Of a stretch of 64,000 bases of DNA, positions 38,040 through 47,396 are shown in pieces. Position 1 is the first letter of the stretch; each line of letters begins with the position of its first letter. The translations under genes were made by a program, and so were the position numbers. This stretch comes from Methylobacterium iners (GTDB lineage Bacteria; Pseudomonadota; Alphaproteobacteria; Rhizobiales; Beijerinckiaceae): contig NZ_BPQP01000004.1 in assembly GCF_022179305.1 (NCBI RefSeq), positions 1-64,000 on the forward strand, in the 5' to 3' direction. The notes beneath the pieces were generated by a model. That model ran no database searches and was not told where the DNA came from. It saw nothing but the letters and a program-made list of their open reading frames with translations.

Positions 38040-38699
38040 TCACGGCCGCCACCGCAGGAAATTCGCGATCAGGGCGAGGCCCAGGCGCTGGCTCTTCTCG
38101 GGGTGAAACTGCGTGCCCGCGATGTTGTCGCGCGCCACGAGCGCCGTGACCGGACCGCCATACTCGCTATGGGCCACCACGTCGGACGAGTCCTCGGGGA
38201 TCAACGCGTAGCTGTGCACGAAATAGGCATGCAATCCCGTCTCACCCGTGGGAATGCCCTCGAGAAGGGCTTGGTCCCGGTCGCGCCTCAGGGTGTTCCA
38301 GCCCATATGCGGGACCTTCAGCTCCGGATCGGACGGTGCGATCGGCGCCACGTCCCCCGGAATCCAGCCGAGGCCCGGTGTCGGCGTGTGTTCGAGGCCG
38401 CGGGTCGCCAGCAACTGCATGCCGACGCAGATGCCGAGGAACGGCCGCACCCGCTCCTTGGCCGCGTGCGTCATGGCCTCGACCATGCCGGGTACGGCGT
38501 CGAGGCCCCTCCGGCAATCGGCGTAGGCGCCGACACCCGGGAGCACGACGCGGTCGGCCGATGCGACGCGGTCGGGATCGCTGGTGACCGCGATGCGCGA
38601 GGCGAGGCCCGCCTCGCGCGCCGCGCGCTCGAAAGCCTTGGCCGCCGAATGCAGGTTGCCCGAGCCGTAATCGATGATGGCGACCGTCTCGCCCGTCAC
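38040..38699 (-). CDS. hisH: imidazole glycerol phosphate synthase, glutaminase subunit
   Basis: A 219-residue class I glutamine amidotransferase that feeds ammonia to HisF. The nucleophile Cys91 is in [18 protein letters not shown], the oxyanion region is [14 protein letters not shown], and the His/Glu of the triad are in [13 protein letters not shown]. The start is GTG 38699, giving [19 protein letters not shown]. It follows the DUF2628 gene by 19 bases and precedes hisA. Confidence 0.96.
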   Translation of the reverse strand: MTGETVAIIDYGSGNLHSAAKAFERAAREAGLASRIAVTSDPDRVASADRVVLPGVGAYADCRRGLDAVPGMVEAMTHAAKERVRPFLGICVGMQLLATRGLEHTPTPGLGWIPGDVAPIAPSDPELKVPHMGWNTLRRDRDQALLEGIPTGETGLHAYFVHSYALIPEDSSDVVAHSEYGGPVTALVARDNIAGTQFHPEKSQRLGLALIANFLRWRP

Positions 38700-38718
38700 G
38701 GCAGAACCGCTGCGCGCG

Positions 38719-39204
38719 TCACCGGCGTCCCTCGCTCAACGGGAACAGCCCGATCACCGCGTCGGCGGATCGGCCCATCGACGAGCCGTAGGGCACCTGC
38801 GGCGCAAGCGCGGCGTTCGCAGGATCAAGCCAGCGCGTGAGCGCCTTGCGCTCGGCCTCGATCGGCGAGGCGGCGACCACCGCGTCGCGCGCGGGGCGCC
38901 CGCGGCGGGCATAGGTCCAGCGGCGCAGGCTCGAGGCTTCCAGGCCGATGAGCACTTGGAGCAGCAGAGAGATCGCGGTTCCCGCAAGCGGGTTCAGGCC
39001 GAGAAACCGGCCGAGGACGGCCGCCGCGAGGAGAAGCGCCAACACGCCCAGGGCCGCGATCCAGAGCCGATGATAGAGGAACCAGAGGGGGCCGAAGGCG
39101 AAGGCGCGCCAGGAGAATCCGTCCGGCACGAGCTCGGCCCGGTCCAGTCCGTAAGCCTCGCCGGCAAGCGCGCCCTTCGGCAGGTGGAGCGTGTAAGTGC
39201 GCAT
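38719..39204 (-). CDS. DUF2628 membrane protein within the histidine operon
   Basis: A 161-residue protein beginning [20 protein letters not shown] at ATG 39204, with a GAGGAG ribosome site. [19 protein letters not shown] is the DUF2628 hallmark. Two membrane helices follow (about 48-70 and 76-95), then [25 protein letters not shown] and a polar tail. Its function is unknown. It sits between hisB (35 bases) and hisH (19 bases), a conserved position in many Rhizobiales. A role in histidine synthesis is not implied by its sequence. Confidence 0.85.
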   Translation of the reverse strand: MRTYTLHLPKGALAGEAYGLDRAELVPDGFSWRAFAFGPLWFLYHRLWIAALGVLALLLAAAVLGRFLGLNPLAGTAISLLLQVLIGLEASSLRRWTYARRGRPARDAVVAASPIEAERKALTRWLDPANAALAPQVPYGSSMGRSADAVIGLFPLSEGRR

Positions 39205-39239
39205 CCTCGGACTCCTCACTCTCCGACGCCGTCGCCGGC

Positions 39240-39827
39240 TCAGAGCGATCCCTTCGTCGAGGGCACGCGGCCCTGTTCGCGCGGATCGACGGCGACCGCC
39301 TGCCGCAAGGCTCGGGCCAATCCCTTGAAGCAGCTTTCGGCGACGTGGTGGGCGTTGTCGCCGTAGAGCGTCTCGACATGCAGGGTGATGCCCGCATTCA
39401 TCGCGAAGGCCTGAAACCACTCGCGCACCAGTTCGGTGTCGAAGGACCCGATCTTCTCGGCCTTGAACGTCGTGCGGAACACAAGGAAGGGCCGGCCCGA
39501 GATGTCGACCGCAACGCGGGTGAGCGCCTCGTCCATGGGAAGGTGAATGTCGGCGTAGCGGCCGATGCCCGCCTTGTCACCGAGCGCCTGCGCGACCGCC
39601 TGGCCGAGGGCGATGCCGGCATCCTCGGTGGTGTGGTGGGCGTCGACGTGGAGATCGCCCGTCACGGCCACGTCGAGGTCGAACAATCCGTGCCGGGCGA
39701 AGAGCTCCAGCATGTGGTCGAGGAAGCCAACGCCGGTGGCGACGCTCGCGCGGCCGCTCCCGTCGAGGTTGATCGAGACGGTCACGTCGGTCTCCGCCGT
39801 GCGGCGGCTGATGCTGGCAGAGCGCAT
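39240..39827 (-). CDS. hisB: imidazoleglycerol-phosphate dehydratase
   Basis: Dehydrates IGP to imidazole-acetol phosphate with two Mn ions. The 195-residue protein is the monofunctional form, without the HisB phosphatase domain found in enterics. [19 protein letters not shown] and [20 protein letters not shown] supply the first metal site. The duplicated half has [37 protein letters not shown]. It is the first gene of the leftward histidine group ending in coaA. Confidence 0.96.
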   Translation of the reverse strand: MRSASISRRTAETDVTVSINLDGSGRASVATGVGFLDHMLELFARHGLFDLDVAVTGDLHVDAHHTTEDAGIALGQAVAQALGDKAGIGRYADIHLPMDEALTRVAVDISGRPFLVFRTTFKAEKIGSFDTELVREWFQAFAMNAGITLHVETLYGDNAHHVAESCFKGLARALRQAVAVDPREQGRVPSTKGSL

Positions 39828-39928
39828 CGCGCTTCAATCGTCCGCTCAAAGGGTCGGCAGGAAACGAAGCCGCCTTCTAGTGCGAAGATCGGGGCCTTGG
39901 AAAGGGTCGCGCCGGCAGAACCCGCCGA

Positions 39929-40804
39929 TCAGGCCGCAAGGATGCGTCCGGCGACGGCGTCGAGCTTCGCGAGGAGGTCGGGATCCCGGTGATCAGGCGC
40001 CGTCATGACGGCGCCGTCGAGGGATCGGTGAGACCCGACCGGACAATCCTCGCGCTCCCCGGGGAAGTCGCGGGCGAGGCGCGCCACCAAGCGCGCCGCC
40101 CTACCGGCATTGGCCCTGGCGACGGCGACGACGGAAGCGACGTCGACTTCGGCGTGGTTCGGGTGCCAGCAATCGAAGTCGGTCACCATGGCGATGATGG
40201 CGTAGGTCAGTTCCGCCTCGCGGGCGAGCTTGGCCTCCGGCATCGCGGTCATGCCGATCACGTCGTAGCCCGCATCCTTGTAGGTCATCGACTCCGCGTA
40301 GGAGGAGAATTGCGGGCCTTCCATGCAGACATAGGTCCCGCCGCGATGGACCGCGACCTCCTCGGCGGCCGCAGCCTGAACGATGCGGGCCTGGAGAGTG
40401 GGCCCTACGGGATGTGCGAAGGGCACGTGCGCCACGCAGCCGTTCCCGAAGAAGGACGAGGACCGTGCGAATGTGCGATCGACGAATTGGTCGGCGAGCA
40501 CGAACAACCCGGGATGAAGCTCCTTCCTGAAGGAGCCGCAGGCCGAAACCGAGACGAGATCGGTGACGCCGGCGCGTTTCAGCACATCGATGTTGGCGCG
40601 GTAGTTGATGCCGGAAGGCGAGAGCCGATGCCCGCGTCCGTGCCGGGCCAGGAACACCACCGTCGTCTCGCCGATGCGACCGATGCGGAGGACGTCCGAA
40701 GGCTCGCCCCAGGGCGAAGGGATCGCCTCCTCGCGGATGTCTTCCAGGCCCGGCAGATCGTAGATGCCGGATCCGCCGATCACGCCCAGGATCGCTGCGG
40801 CCAT
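39929..40804 (-). CDS. mtnP: S-methyl-5'-thioadenosine phosphorylase
   Basis: Phosphorolyses MTA to adenine and methylthioribose-1-phosphate in methionine salvage. The 291-residue protein begins MAAAILGVIGGSGIYDLPG. It carries PSDVLRIGRIGETTVVFLARHGRGHRLSPSGINYRANI and VSVSACGSFRKELHPG, and also GGTYVCMEGPQFSSYAESMTYKDAGYDVIGMTAMPEAKLAREAE-type motifs of the MtnP/PNP class. GRHGRGH and the Cys/Thr purine-site residues are typical. It lies 124 bases after petC, and separate transcription is likely. Confidence 0.93.
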   Translation of the reverse strand: MAAAILGVIGGSGIYDLPGLEDIREEAIPSPWGEPSDVLRIGRIGETTVVFLARHGRGHRLSPSGINYRANIDVLKRAGVTDLVSVSACGSFRKELHPGLFVLADQFVDRTFARSSSFFGNGCVAHVPFAHPVGPTLQARIVQAAAAEEVAVHRGGTYVCMEGPQFSSYAESMTYKDAGYDVIGMTAMPEAKLAREAELTYAIIAMVTDFDCWHPNHAEVDVASVVAVARANAGRAARLVARLARDFPGEREDCPVGSHRSLDGAVMTAPDHRDPDLLAKLDAVAGRILAA

Positions 40805-40928
40805 CGCTTCACCTCACGGGTCAATCAGAGCTCGAGACTGCGCGGATCACGGAAGCGCCGCCCGGGACCACCCTTGTCGGGGCATCGCGGACGGCGCGTC
40901 AATGCGATCGGTTGGGATCAGGGTGGCG

Positions 40929-41816
40929 TCAGCCGGTCTTGTGCAGTTCGGGCTGCAGACCGTGGACCTCGCCGCCGACATCGGCCCAGATCTTCTTCTT
41001 CACGTAGTAGAGCAGGCCCGCCAGCAGGATCAGGAACAGGATGACCCGGAAGCCCAGGGCCTTGCGTGCCTCCATGTGAGGCTCCGCCGTCCACGACATG
41101 AAGGCGGCGACGTCCCTCGAATATTGCTCGACGGTCTCGGGAACGACCGGCTCGCCGTTCTCGCCCTTGGCGTAGGTCACCTGACCGTCGCTCAGGGGCT
41201 TGGCCATCGCGATCAGGTGGCCGGGATAGTACTTGTTGTAGTTCGTTCCCGCGGGCACTTCCATGCCGGCGGGCGCGTCCTCGTAGCCGTTGAGGAGCGC
41301 GTGGATGTAGTCGACGCCCTGCTCCGAATAGCCGACGAAGGGCATCGCGTCGACGACGAAGAGCGGGAAGCCGCGCTCGAAGGTGCGCGCCTTGGCCAGC
41401 ACCGAGAAGTCCGGCGGCGCCTTGCCGCCGTTGGCGGCCGCGGCGGCCTTGTCGTTCGGGAAGGGTGACGGCCAGGCGTCGGCGGGCCGGGCAGGCCGCT
41501 CGACCTCCTCGCCGTTGTCGTTCACTTCCTTGACCTTGTACTCGGCGGCCAAGGCCTTGACCTGGCCGGCCGTGAAGCCGGGGCCGCCGGGTTCGGCCAA
41601 GTTCCGGAAGCGGACGAGGCTCATGCTGTGGCAGCTCGAGCAGACTTCCCGGTAGACCTGGAAGCCGCGCTGAAGCTGGGCTTGGTCGAACTTGCCGAAG
41701 ATGCCGGAGAAGCTCCACTCCTCCCGCGGCGGCTTGGGAGCTTCGGCCGCATGGGCCGGAGCGAGGCTGACGAGGGCCGCGAGGAACGACGCGGCGAGGG
41801 CGCGGGTCATGGTCAT
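40929..41816 (-). CDS. petC: cytochrome c1 of the bc1 complex
   Basis: Membrane-anchored c-type cytochrome that passes electrons from Rieske to soluble cytochrome c. The 295-residue protein has a signal peptide (about 1-23), haem motif CSSCH (Cys59, Cys62, His63) in REVCSSCHSMSLVRFRNLA, and the sixth-ligand Met in GHLIAMAKPLSDG. A C-terminal anchor helix (LGFRVILFLILLAGLLYYVKKK) closes the protein. It is a separate gene, not fused to cytochrome b as in the Bradyrhizobium fbcH type. Last gene of petA-petB-petC. Confidence 0.95.
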   Translation of the reverse strand: MTMTRALAASFLAALVSLAPAHAAEAPKPPREEWSFSGIFGKFDQAQLQRGFQVYREVCSSCHSMSLVRFRNLAEPGGPGFTAGQVKALAAEYKVKEVNDNGEEVERPARPADAWPSPFPNDKAAAAANGGKAPPDFSVLAKARTFERGFPLFVVDAMPFVGYSEQGVDYIHALLNGYEDAPAGMEVPAGTNYNKYYPGHLIAMAKPLSDGQVTYAKGENGEPVVPETVEQYSRDVAAFMSWTAEPHMEARKALGFRVILFLILLAGLLYYVKKKIWADVGGEVHGLQPELHKTG

Positions 41817-41838
41817 TGCTGCGTTAGATCCCCTGCCC

Positions 41839-43128
41839 TCAACCCTTTGACGACGGCGCCGCCGCCGCCCCTACCGGCATCCCCGATCCGGACTCGATCT
41901 GCTTGCCCGGCCCGGTCACGCTCTCCAGGATCGATCCCGGCAGCGCCGTCGGCGTCTCGAACAGACCGACGAGCGGCATCACGATGAGGAAGTGCGCGAA
42001 GTAGTAGAAGGTGCAGATCTGCGAGGCGATGACGTAGCCACCCTCGGGAGGCTTCGCGCCGAGCCAGCCCAGCACCACGCAGACGATGACGAAGAGCCAG
42101 AAGAACTGCCGGTAGATCGGCCGGTAGTTCGAGGAGCGCACCCGCGACGTGTCGAGCCAGGGCGCGAAGGCGAGGATGAGCACCGCGCCGAACATCAGGA
42201 TGACGCCGCCGAGCTTGTCTGGCACTGCGCGCAGGATCGCGTAGAACGGCAGGAAGTACCATTCCGGCACGATGTGCGCGGGGGTCACTGCGGGATTGGC
42301 CGGGATGTAGTTGTCGGCGTGGCCGAGATAGCCGGGCTGGTAGAAGATCCAGTAGGCGAAGAACAGCATGAACACGACGGCTGCGAACACGTCCTTCACG
42401 GTTGCGTAGGGCGTGAAGGCCACCGCGTCCTTGCCCGACTTGATCGGAATGCCCGTCGGGTTGTTCTGGCCGACGACGTGCAGCGCCCAGACGTGGAGGA
42501 CCACGACGCCCGCGATCATGAAGGGCAGCAGGTAGTGCAGCGAGAAGAAGCGGTTAAGCGTCGGGCTGCCGACCGAATAGCCACCCCAGAGCAGGCTCTG
42601 GATGGTGTCGCCGACCACCGGGATCGCCGCCAGGATGTTGGTGATGACGGTCGCGCCCCAGTAGCTCATCTGACCCCAGGGCAGCGTGTAGCCGAGGAAG
42701 GCCGTGGCCATCATGAGCAGGTAGATGATGACGCCGAGGATGTAGAGCACCTCGCGGGGCGCCTTGTAGGACCCGTAGTAGAGGTTCCGGAAGATGTGGA
42801 TGTAGACGGCGACGAAGAACATCGAGGCGCCGTTGGCGTGCGCGTAGCGCAGCAGCCACCCGTAATTCACGTCGCGCATGATGTGCTCGACGGAGTTGAA
42901 GGCCTTATCCGCCGACGGATCGTAGTGCATCGCGAGCCAGACGCCGGTGACGATCTGGAGCCCGAGCATCATGATCAAGATCGCGCCGAAGGTCCAAAAG
43001 TAGTTCAGGTTGCGCGGAACCGGGAACGACACGAACGACGAATGCATCAGCCCGACGAGGGGCAGGCGCGATTCGAACCACTTCGCAAGGCGGCTCTTGG
43101 GAACGTAGGTGTTGGCGTGTCCGCTCAT
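41839..43128 (-). CDS. petB: cytochrome b of the bc1 complex
   Basis: The quinol-binding di-haem membrane subunit. The 429-residue protein has eight helices. The haem ligands lie at His97 and His111 ([15 protein letters not shown]), with their partners in [24 protein letters not shown]. The Qo-site PEWY occurs in [41 protein letters not shown] is also hallmark. It lies 44 bases after petA and 22 bases before petC. The hydrophilic tail after residue 410 is unremarkable. Confidence 0.97.
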   Translation of the reverse strand: MSGHANTYVPKSRLAKWFESRLPLVGLMHSSFVSFPVPRNLNYFWTFGAILIMMLGLQIVTGVWLAMHYDPSADKAFNSVEHIMRDVNYGWLLRYAHANGASMFFVAVYIHIFRNLYYGSYKAPREVLYILGVIIYLLMMATAFLGYTLPWGQMSYWGATVITNILAAIPVVGDTIQSLLWGGYSVGSPTLNRFFSLHYLLPFMIAGVVVLHVWALHVVGQNNPTGIPIKSGKDAVAFTPYATVKDVFAAVVFMLFFAYWIFYQPGYLGHADNYIPANPAVTPAHIVPEWYFLPFYAILRAVPDKLGGVILMFGAVLILAFAPWLDTSRVRSSNYRPIYRQFFWLFVIVCVVLGWLGAKPPEGGYVIASQICTFYYFAHFLIVMPLVGLFETPTALPGSILESVTGPGKQIESGSGMPVGAAAAPSSKG

Positions 43129-43172
43129 GGGGCTACCCGCATCGCTGTCTGTTTCGCGTGATCACAGGTCGG

Positions 43173-43769
43173 CTAGGCGACCGCCTTGCCCGCTCCCTCG
43201 TCGCCGATCCGGATTTTGGTGTCGGACGTGAAGGCGTAGGGCGGAATAGGCAGGTTGGTCGGAGCCGGCCCGCGCCGGACCCGTCCGGCGCTGTCGAAGA
43301 CTGAGCCGTGGCACGGGCAGGACCATCCGTCGTACTGGCCCGAATGACCGATCGGCACGCATCCAAGATGGGTACAATTGCCGTAGACGACGAGCCACTT
43401 GGCGTGGCCCTCTTTGACGCGGGCCGAGTCCGGTGCCGGATCGATCAGATCAGAAAGCTGCACGGCCTCCGAGTCCTTGACTTCCTTGTCGGTCCGGTTG
43501 CGCACGAAGATCAGCTTGCCGCGCCAGAACACCGTGATGATCTGGCCCTCTTGGATCGGGGTGAGATCGACTTCCAGCGGAGCGCCGGCCGCGACCGTCT
43601 CCGCATCCGGCGCCATCGAGGCGACGAAGGGCCAGGCCAGGGCGGCGGTGCCGACGGCGAGCGCCGCGCCGGTCGCGATGAAGAGGAAGTCGCGCTTGGT
43701 CCCCTCAGGGCCGGTCTGAGCGGGAACGGAATCGGCCACGTTGTTCGCCAAGTCGGAGGCTCCAGGCAT
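43173..43769 (-). CDS. petA: Rieske iron-sulfur protein of the bc1 complex
   Basis: A 198-residue [2Fe-2S] subunit. The cluster ligands are in NCTHLGC (Cys132, His134) and SCPCHGS (Cys151, His154), with Cys137 and Cys153 forming the disulfide. The N-terminal Tat-type segment reads TKRDFLFIATGAALAVG, with Lys-Arg where a twin Arg is usual. Rieske proteins retain this helix as an anchor after Tat export, and tatABC is present in this window. First gene of the bc1 operon. Confidence 0.96.
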   Translation of the reverse strand: MPGASDLANNVADSVPAQTGPEGTKRDFLFIATGAALAVGTAALAWPFVASMAPDAETVAAGAPLEVDLTPIQEGQIITVFWRGKLIFVRNRTDKEVKDSEAVQLSDLIDPAPDSARVKEGHAKWLVVYGNCTHLGCVPIGHSGQYDGWSCPCHGSVFDSAGRVRRGPAPTNLPIPPYAFTSDTKIRIGDEGAGKAVA

Positions 43770-44103
43770 GCGGACGGCAGCTTCTTGCCCGTGGGGCGGG
43801 CGCTAGCGCCGGTCCATTTAGAGGCTTTCGCAGGAATGTCAGCCCGGCGGGAGGCAAGCACCATCCCACGCGGTTGTGCAATGCGACCGCACGTCACCGG
43901 AAGTCAAGCCGCGGCAGCGCAGGTAGCGAGGGTCTGAGACCTTCCAACCCGCTCCCCTGCATGCCCTCTGCGGCGCCCGATTACCGCTTCGACGGCGCCG
44001 TGGCGCGCCTCCGCCGTCGTGAACCTCACTGCATATGGAGGCAGACCTCAAGTTGTGAAAACATACTTGAAGTTTCCGTAAGAGATGATTCTCGGGGGCG
44101 GTC
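43770..44103. promoter_or_regulatory. 334-base divergent control region between petA and the peroxidase gene
   Basis: No credible coding frame; it must hold the bc1 and peroxidase promoters. The right third (about 44030-44095) is noticeably more AT-rich than its surroundings and contains an inverted repeat (44048-44070). I could not place convincing -35/-10 elements. Confidence 0.5.
44048..44070. promoter_or_regulatory. inverted repeat TCAAGT-N11-ACTTGA upstream of the peroxidase gene
   Basis: Perfect 6-bp arms, 34 bases before the peroxidase ATG, in an AT-rich patch. The centre-to-centre spacing of 17 bases is within reach of a regulator contacting both arms. The regulator is unknown. Confidence 0.5.
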
Positions 44104-45789
44104 ATGGAGCGGCATCAGCGCGACGTCTTTTTTCTTGCCGACCGGAACGAGGTGGTCGGGTCGGTCGTGCGAGCGGCGACCGCGAGTGAGACGGAGACTG
44201 CCTTCCGGTTTTCGCAGATCGTCAAACGTGATGCCGCTCCGTCGAGCGAAGCGCTTCTCGGGGCTCTCGCGACGGCGATGGTCTCCGGTCCGAACAACGT
44301 GGACGGCGACGTGCCGGCGGGCTTCACCTATCTGGGGCAGTTCGTTGATCACGACATGACCCGCGACCTGACGAAGGTCCCCTTCAAGACTTTGGTGCCG
44401 GTCGCGCTGCTTTCCCCGGGGCGCAGCCCGGCGCTCGACCTAGACTCGGTCTACGGTCTCGGCCCGACCGATCCGAACGATGCCCACCGCTACGAGTTCG
44501 ACGGTGCCCAGCTTCGGATCGGAACGACGCAGAGTTCCGGCCGAGCCGGAACGGTGGCGGCACTGCCGCTGGACGGGTTCGACCTGCCTCGGCTCGGAAG
44601 TCGCGCGGCCAGTTCGAGCGAAGAGCGGATGGCCGATATCCCCGACCAGCGCAACGACGAGAACCTCGCGGTCGCCCAGGTCCATCTCGCCTTCATGCGC
44701 TTCCACAACGCGCGGGTGAAGCACTTCGCCATGACCGCGACGCCGAGTTCGCGTCTGCTGGAGGTCGCCAAGGAAGATACGGTCAAGCACTACCAGTGGA
44801 TGCTTCTGCACGACTTCCTGCCGCGCATCGTGAGAGCCGACATCCTGTCCGACGTGCTCGCGCAGGGACGCCGGGTCTTCGAGCCGGGTGCCACCGCGAT
44901 GCCCACCATGCCGATTGAGTTCTCGGTCGCGGCCTATCGCTTCGGGCACTCGATGATCCGCGAGGATTACGACTGGAACGAGTTCTTCAACGCCCGCGTC
45001 CGCCCGCTCGGCCCTGCCCTCGCCCCTGGTTCGCTGGAGAACCTGTTCCGCTTCAGCGGGACGAGCGGAAACCTTTCTCCGGGAACGGACGTGGACAACC
45101 CAATCGAGGGGCCGTTCGAGCGGCTGCCGACGAACTGGGTGGCCGACTGGACGCGGCTGTTCGACTTCGTTGCCGATGCCGGCATCGTCGAGCTCGCGCC
45201 CGAGGCGCCCGGGATCCTCAACCTCGCCCGCCGCATCGATACGCGTCTGACCGACCCGCTCAACAAGCTGCCGCTCGGCTCCTTCGGCGGCCGCGGGACG
45301 GTCGTTGCCGACGATCTCGATCGGAATCTCGCCTTCCGCAACCTCATACGGGGTCGGATGGTGGGGCTCGCCAGCGCGCAGGAGGTCGCCGCGCACTTCC
45401 GCGGCGCCGGCCTCGCGCCGACGGTCCTGACGAGCGGGGAGATCGTCGGGGATGGAGCGGCCGGCGTCGACCTGTCCGGCTTGTCCAAGAAGCTCATGGG
45501 CGAGTTGACCGGCGCCACGCCGCTCTGGTTCTACATCCTTCGCGAGGCGGAGATGAACGGCGGCAGGCTCGGCGACATCGGAGGACGGATCGTGGCGGAA
45601 ACCTTCCACCGAGCCATCGAAGGCAGCCGCATCTCCATCCTTCGCGATCCATCCTGGAAGCCCAAGGGTGGCAGCTTCCGGATGACGGACCTCCTGCTCC
45701 GAGCCTTCGCCGCCGAAAGAGGGGAGCTGCGGGTCCTTTCACCGAACGCACCCAAGCCGAACCCTCCGGCCGTTTCGCCAGGAGCCTGA
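44104..45789 (+). CDS. animal-type haem peroxidase
   Basis: A 561-residue protein of the peroxidase-cyclooxygenase superfamily. The distal His83 is in TYLGQFVDHDMTRD. A family segment DQRNDENLAVAQVHLAFMRFHN supplies the likely catalytic Arg199, and the proximal His282 is in YRFGHSMIREDYDWN. GTSGNLSPG and LASAQEVAAHFRG also fit. No signal peptide or membrane helix is seen, so it is cytoplasmic or exported by another route. Bacterial members are scattered and mostly uncharacterised. It is preceded by an AT-rich region with an inverted repeat and is convergent with chrA. Confidence 0.88.
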   Translation: MERHQRDVFFLADRNEVVGSVVRAATASETETAFRFSQIVKRDAAPSSEALLGALATAMVSGPNNVDGDVPAGFTYLGQFVDHDMTRDLTKVPFKTLVPVALLSPGRSPALDLDSVYGLGPTDPNDAHRYEFDGAQLRIGTTQSSGRAGTVAALPLDGFDLPRLGSRAASSSEERMADIPDQRNDENLAVAQVHLAFMRFHNARVKHFAMTATPSSRLLEVAKEDTVKHYQWMLLHDFLPRIVRADILSDVLAQGRRVFEPGATAMPTMPIEFSVAAYRFGHSMIREDYDWNEFFNARVRPLGPALAPGSLENLFRFSGTSGNLSPGTDVDNPIEGPFERLPTNWVADWTRLFDFVADAGIVELAPEAPGILNLARRIDTRLTDPLNKLPLGSFGGRGTVVADDLDRNLAFRNLIRGRMVGLASAQEVAAHFRGAGLAPTVLTSGEIVGDGAAGVDLSGLSKKLMGELTGATPLWFYILREAEMNGGRLGDIGGRIVAETFHRAIEGSRISILRDPSWKPKGGSFRMTDLLLRAFAAERGELRVLSPNAPKPNPPAVSPGA

Positions 45790-45802
45790 CCGGGCGTTGC
45801 CC

Positions 45803-47206
45803 TCACCCCACGACGCCGATGAGATGGAGCGCCACGCCGGACAGTGCCGCGGCCGCGATCACGGTGATCGCGCCGAGCTTGAACCGGAACAACGCGATCA
45901 CGGCCGCGGCGGCCAGGAGCGCCGCCCAGGGGTCGAGGCTTGCGAGCACCGGCACGTCGAGGTTGGCGACGCCGAAGCGCAGGTCGCGCGTCTCGCGGAA
46001 CAGCGTGTGGATCGCGAACCAGACCGCGAGGTTCAGGATCACGCCGACGACCGCCGCGGTCACCGCGGAGAGCGCGCCGTTGAGGCTCGCGTTCCCGCGC
46101 AGGACCTCGATGAAGGGGGCCCCGAGGAAGATCCACAGGAAGCAGGGCACGAAGGTGACCCAGGTCGCGACCAATCCGCCGAGGGTCGCCGCGACGAGGG
46201 GAGACAGGGTCCCGGGATCGCGGAATGCGGCGAGGAAGCCGACGAATTGCAGGACCATGATCAGCGGCCCCGGTGTGCTCTCCGCCATGCCGAGCCCGTC
46301 GAGCATCTCGCCGGGCTTCAGCCAGCCATAGGTCTCGACGGCCTGCTGCGCGACGTAGGCGAGCACGGCGTAGGCGCCTCCGAAGGTCACCATCGCCATC
46401 TTCGAGAAGAAGAGGGCGAGTTGCGCGAAGACGTTGTCTGGCCCCAACAGACCCAGAATGGCCGCGATGGGCAGGAGCCACAGCGCCAGCCAAATCGCGG
46501 AGATCCGCAGGCTGCTGGCGACGCTGGGGCGTGCATGGTCCGGCAACGCGTCGCCGAGCAGGTAGGGACCCGCGTCCCGGGCCGCCGCGCCGGCATGGCC
46601 GCCGCCACGAAGTTGCTGCAGCCCCGCGCGGACGCCGAGAAAGCCGACGGCCGCGGCCGCCAGGATGATGAGCGGAAACGGTACGTCGAAGAGGTAGATC
46701 GCCACGAAGGCGAGGCCGGCGAGGCCGAGCATGATCCGGTTACGCAGGGCGCGCCGCCCGATCCGGACGACGGCGTCGAGGACGATGGCCAGAACCGCCG
46801 CCTTCAGCCCGAAGAACAGGCCCGCGACGATTCCGACATTTCCGAACAGGACGTAGATCCAGCTCAGGGCCATGATCGAGACGGCGCCCGGCAGGATGAA
46901 CAGGACGCCCGCGATGATGCCCCCGCGGGTGCGGTGCATCAGCCAACCGATATAGGTCGCGAGCTGCTGCGCCTCCGGTCCCGGGAGCAGCATGCAATAG
47001 TTGAGCGCGTGCAGGAACCGGCTCTCGGAAACCCAGCGCTGCTCCTCGACGAGAATGCGGTGCATCACCGCGATCTGCCCGGCCGGTCCGCCGAAGGAGA
47101 GCGCGGCGATCCGCAGCCAGACCCGGAAGGCCGCAGCGAGGCTGACGCCGTGGGCGGGCGGAGAAGTTTCGCTCGATGCGGGAAACTTCGCGGCTCGGCT
47201 CTCCAT
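45803..47206 (-). CDS. chrA: chromate efflux transporter (ChrA family, two CHR domains)
   Basis: A 467-residue inner-membrane protein with about ten to twelve helices in two homologous halves. The first half carries FRVWLRIAALSFGGPAGQIAVMHRILVEEQRWVSESRFLHALNYCMLLPGPEAQQLATYIGWL. The second half has FSKMAMVTFGGAYAVLAYVAQQAVETYGWL and GLGMAESTPGPLIMVLQFVGFLA. These are the SFGGP and PGP motifs of CHR domains. The long form usually exports chromate or takes part in sulfate/chromate antiport. ATG 47206 is used; TTG 47215 is the alternative. Convergent to the peroxidase, divergent from purB. Confidence 0.9.
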   Translation of the reverse strand: MESRAAKFPASSETSPPAHGVSLAAAFRVWLRIAALSFGGPAGQIAVMHRILVEEQRWVSESRFLHALNYCMLLPGPEAQQLATYIGWLMHRTRGGIIAGVLFILPGAVSIMALSWIYVLFGNVGIVAGLFFGLKAAVLAIVLDAVVRIGRRALRNRIMLGLAGLAFVAIYLFDVPFPLIILAAAAVGFLGVRAGLQQLRGGGHAGAAARDAGPYLLGDALPDHARPSVASSLRISAIWLALWLLPIAAILGLLGPDNVFAQLALFFSKMAMVTFGGAYAVLAYVAQQAVETYGWLKPGEMLDGLGMAESTPGPLIMVLQFVGFLAAFRDPGTLSPLVAATLGGLVATWVTFVPCFLWIFLGAPFIEVLRGNASLNGALSAVTAAVVGVILNLAVWFAIHTLFRETRDLRFGVANLDVPVLASLDPWAALLAAAAVIALFRFKLGAITVIAAAALSGVALHLIGVVG

Positions 47207-47396
47207 CTCGCTCAAACCCGTCCCAGCGCGATCCCGAGGTCCGCTCGCCGCAGCCTGCCCCTCTCACGACGGGACCAGGGGATCAAGCCGATCTCGGCCG
47301 GGTAGCGGAAGTGGATGGTCCGGCCGGCCCGTGTTGAGCTGGCCCCGCCGCGCATGCTACCGCGCCCCGGGTCCGACCAAAGCCGCGAGCCCCCGC

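Noticed and set aside
36177-38840. 887-codon open frame opposite hisE, hisF, hisA and hisH
   Set aside because: Shadow of four confident histidine genes; composition typical of GC-rich antisense frames.
47001-47396. N-terminal extension of purB over the chrA start
   Set aside because: The extra residues are antisense to chrA and not like adenylosuccinate lyase; homology begins at ATG 47397.
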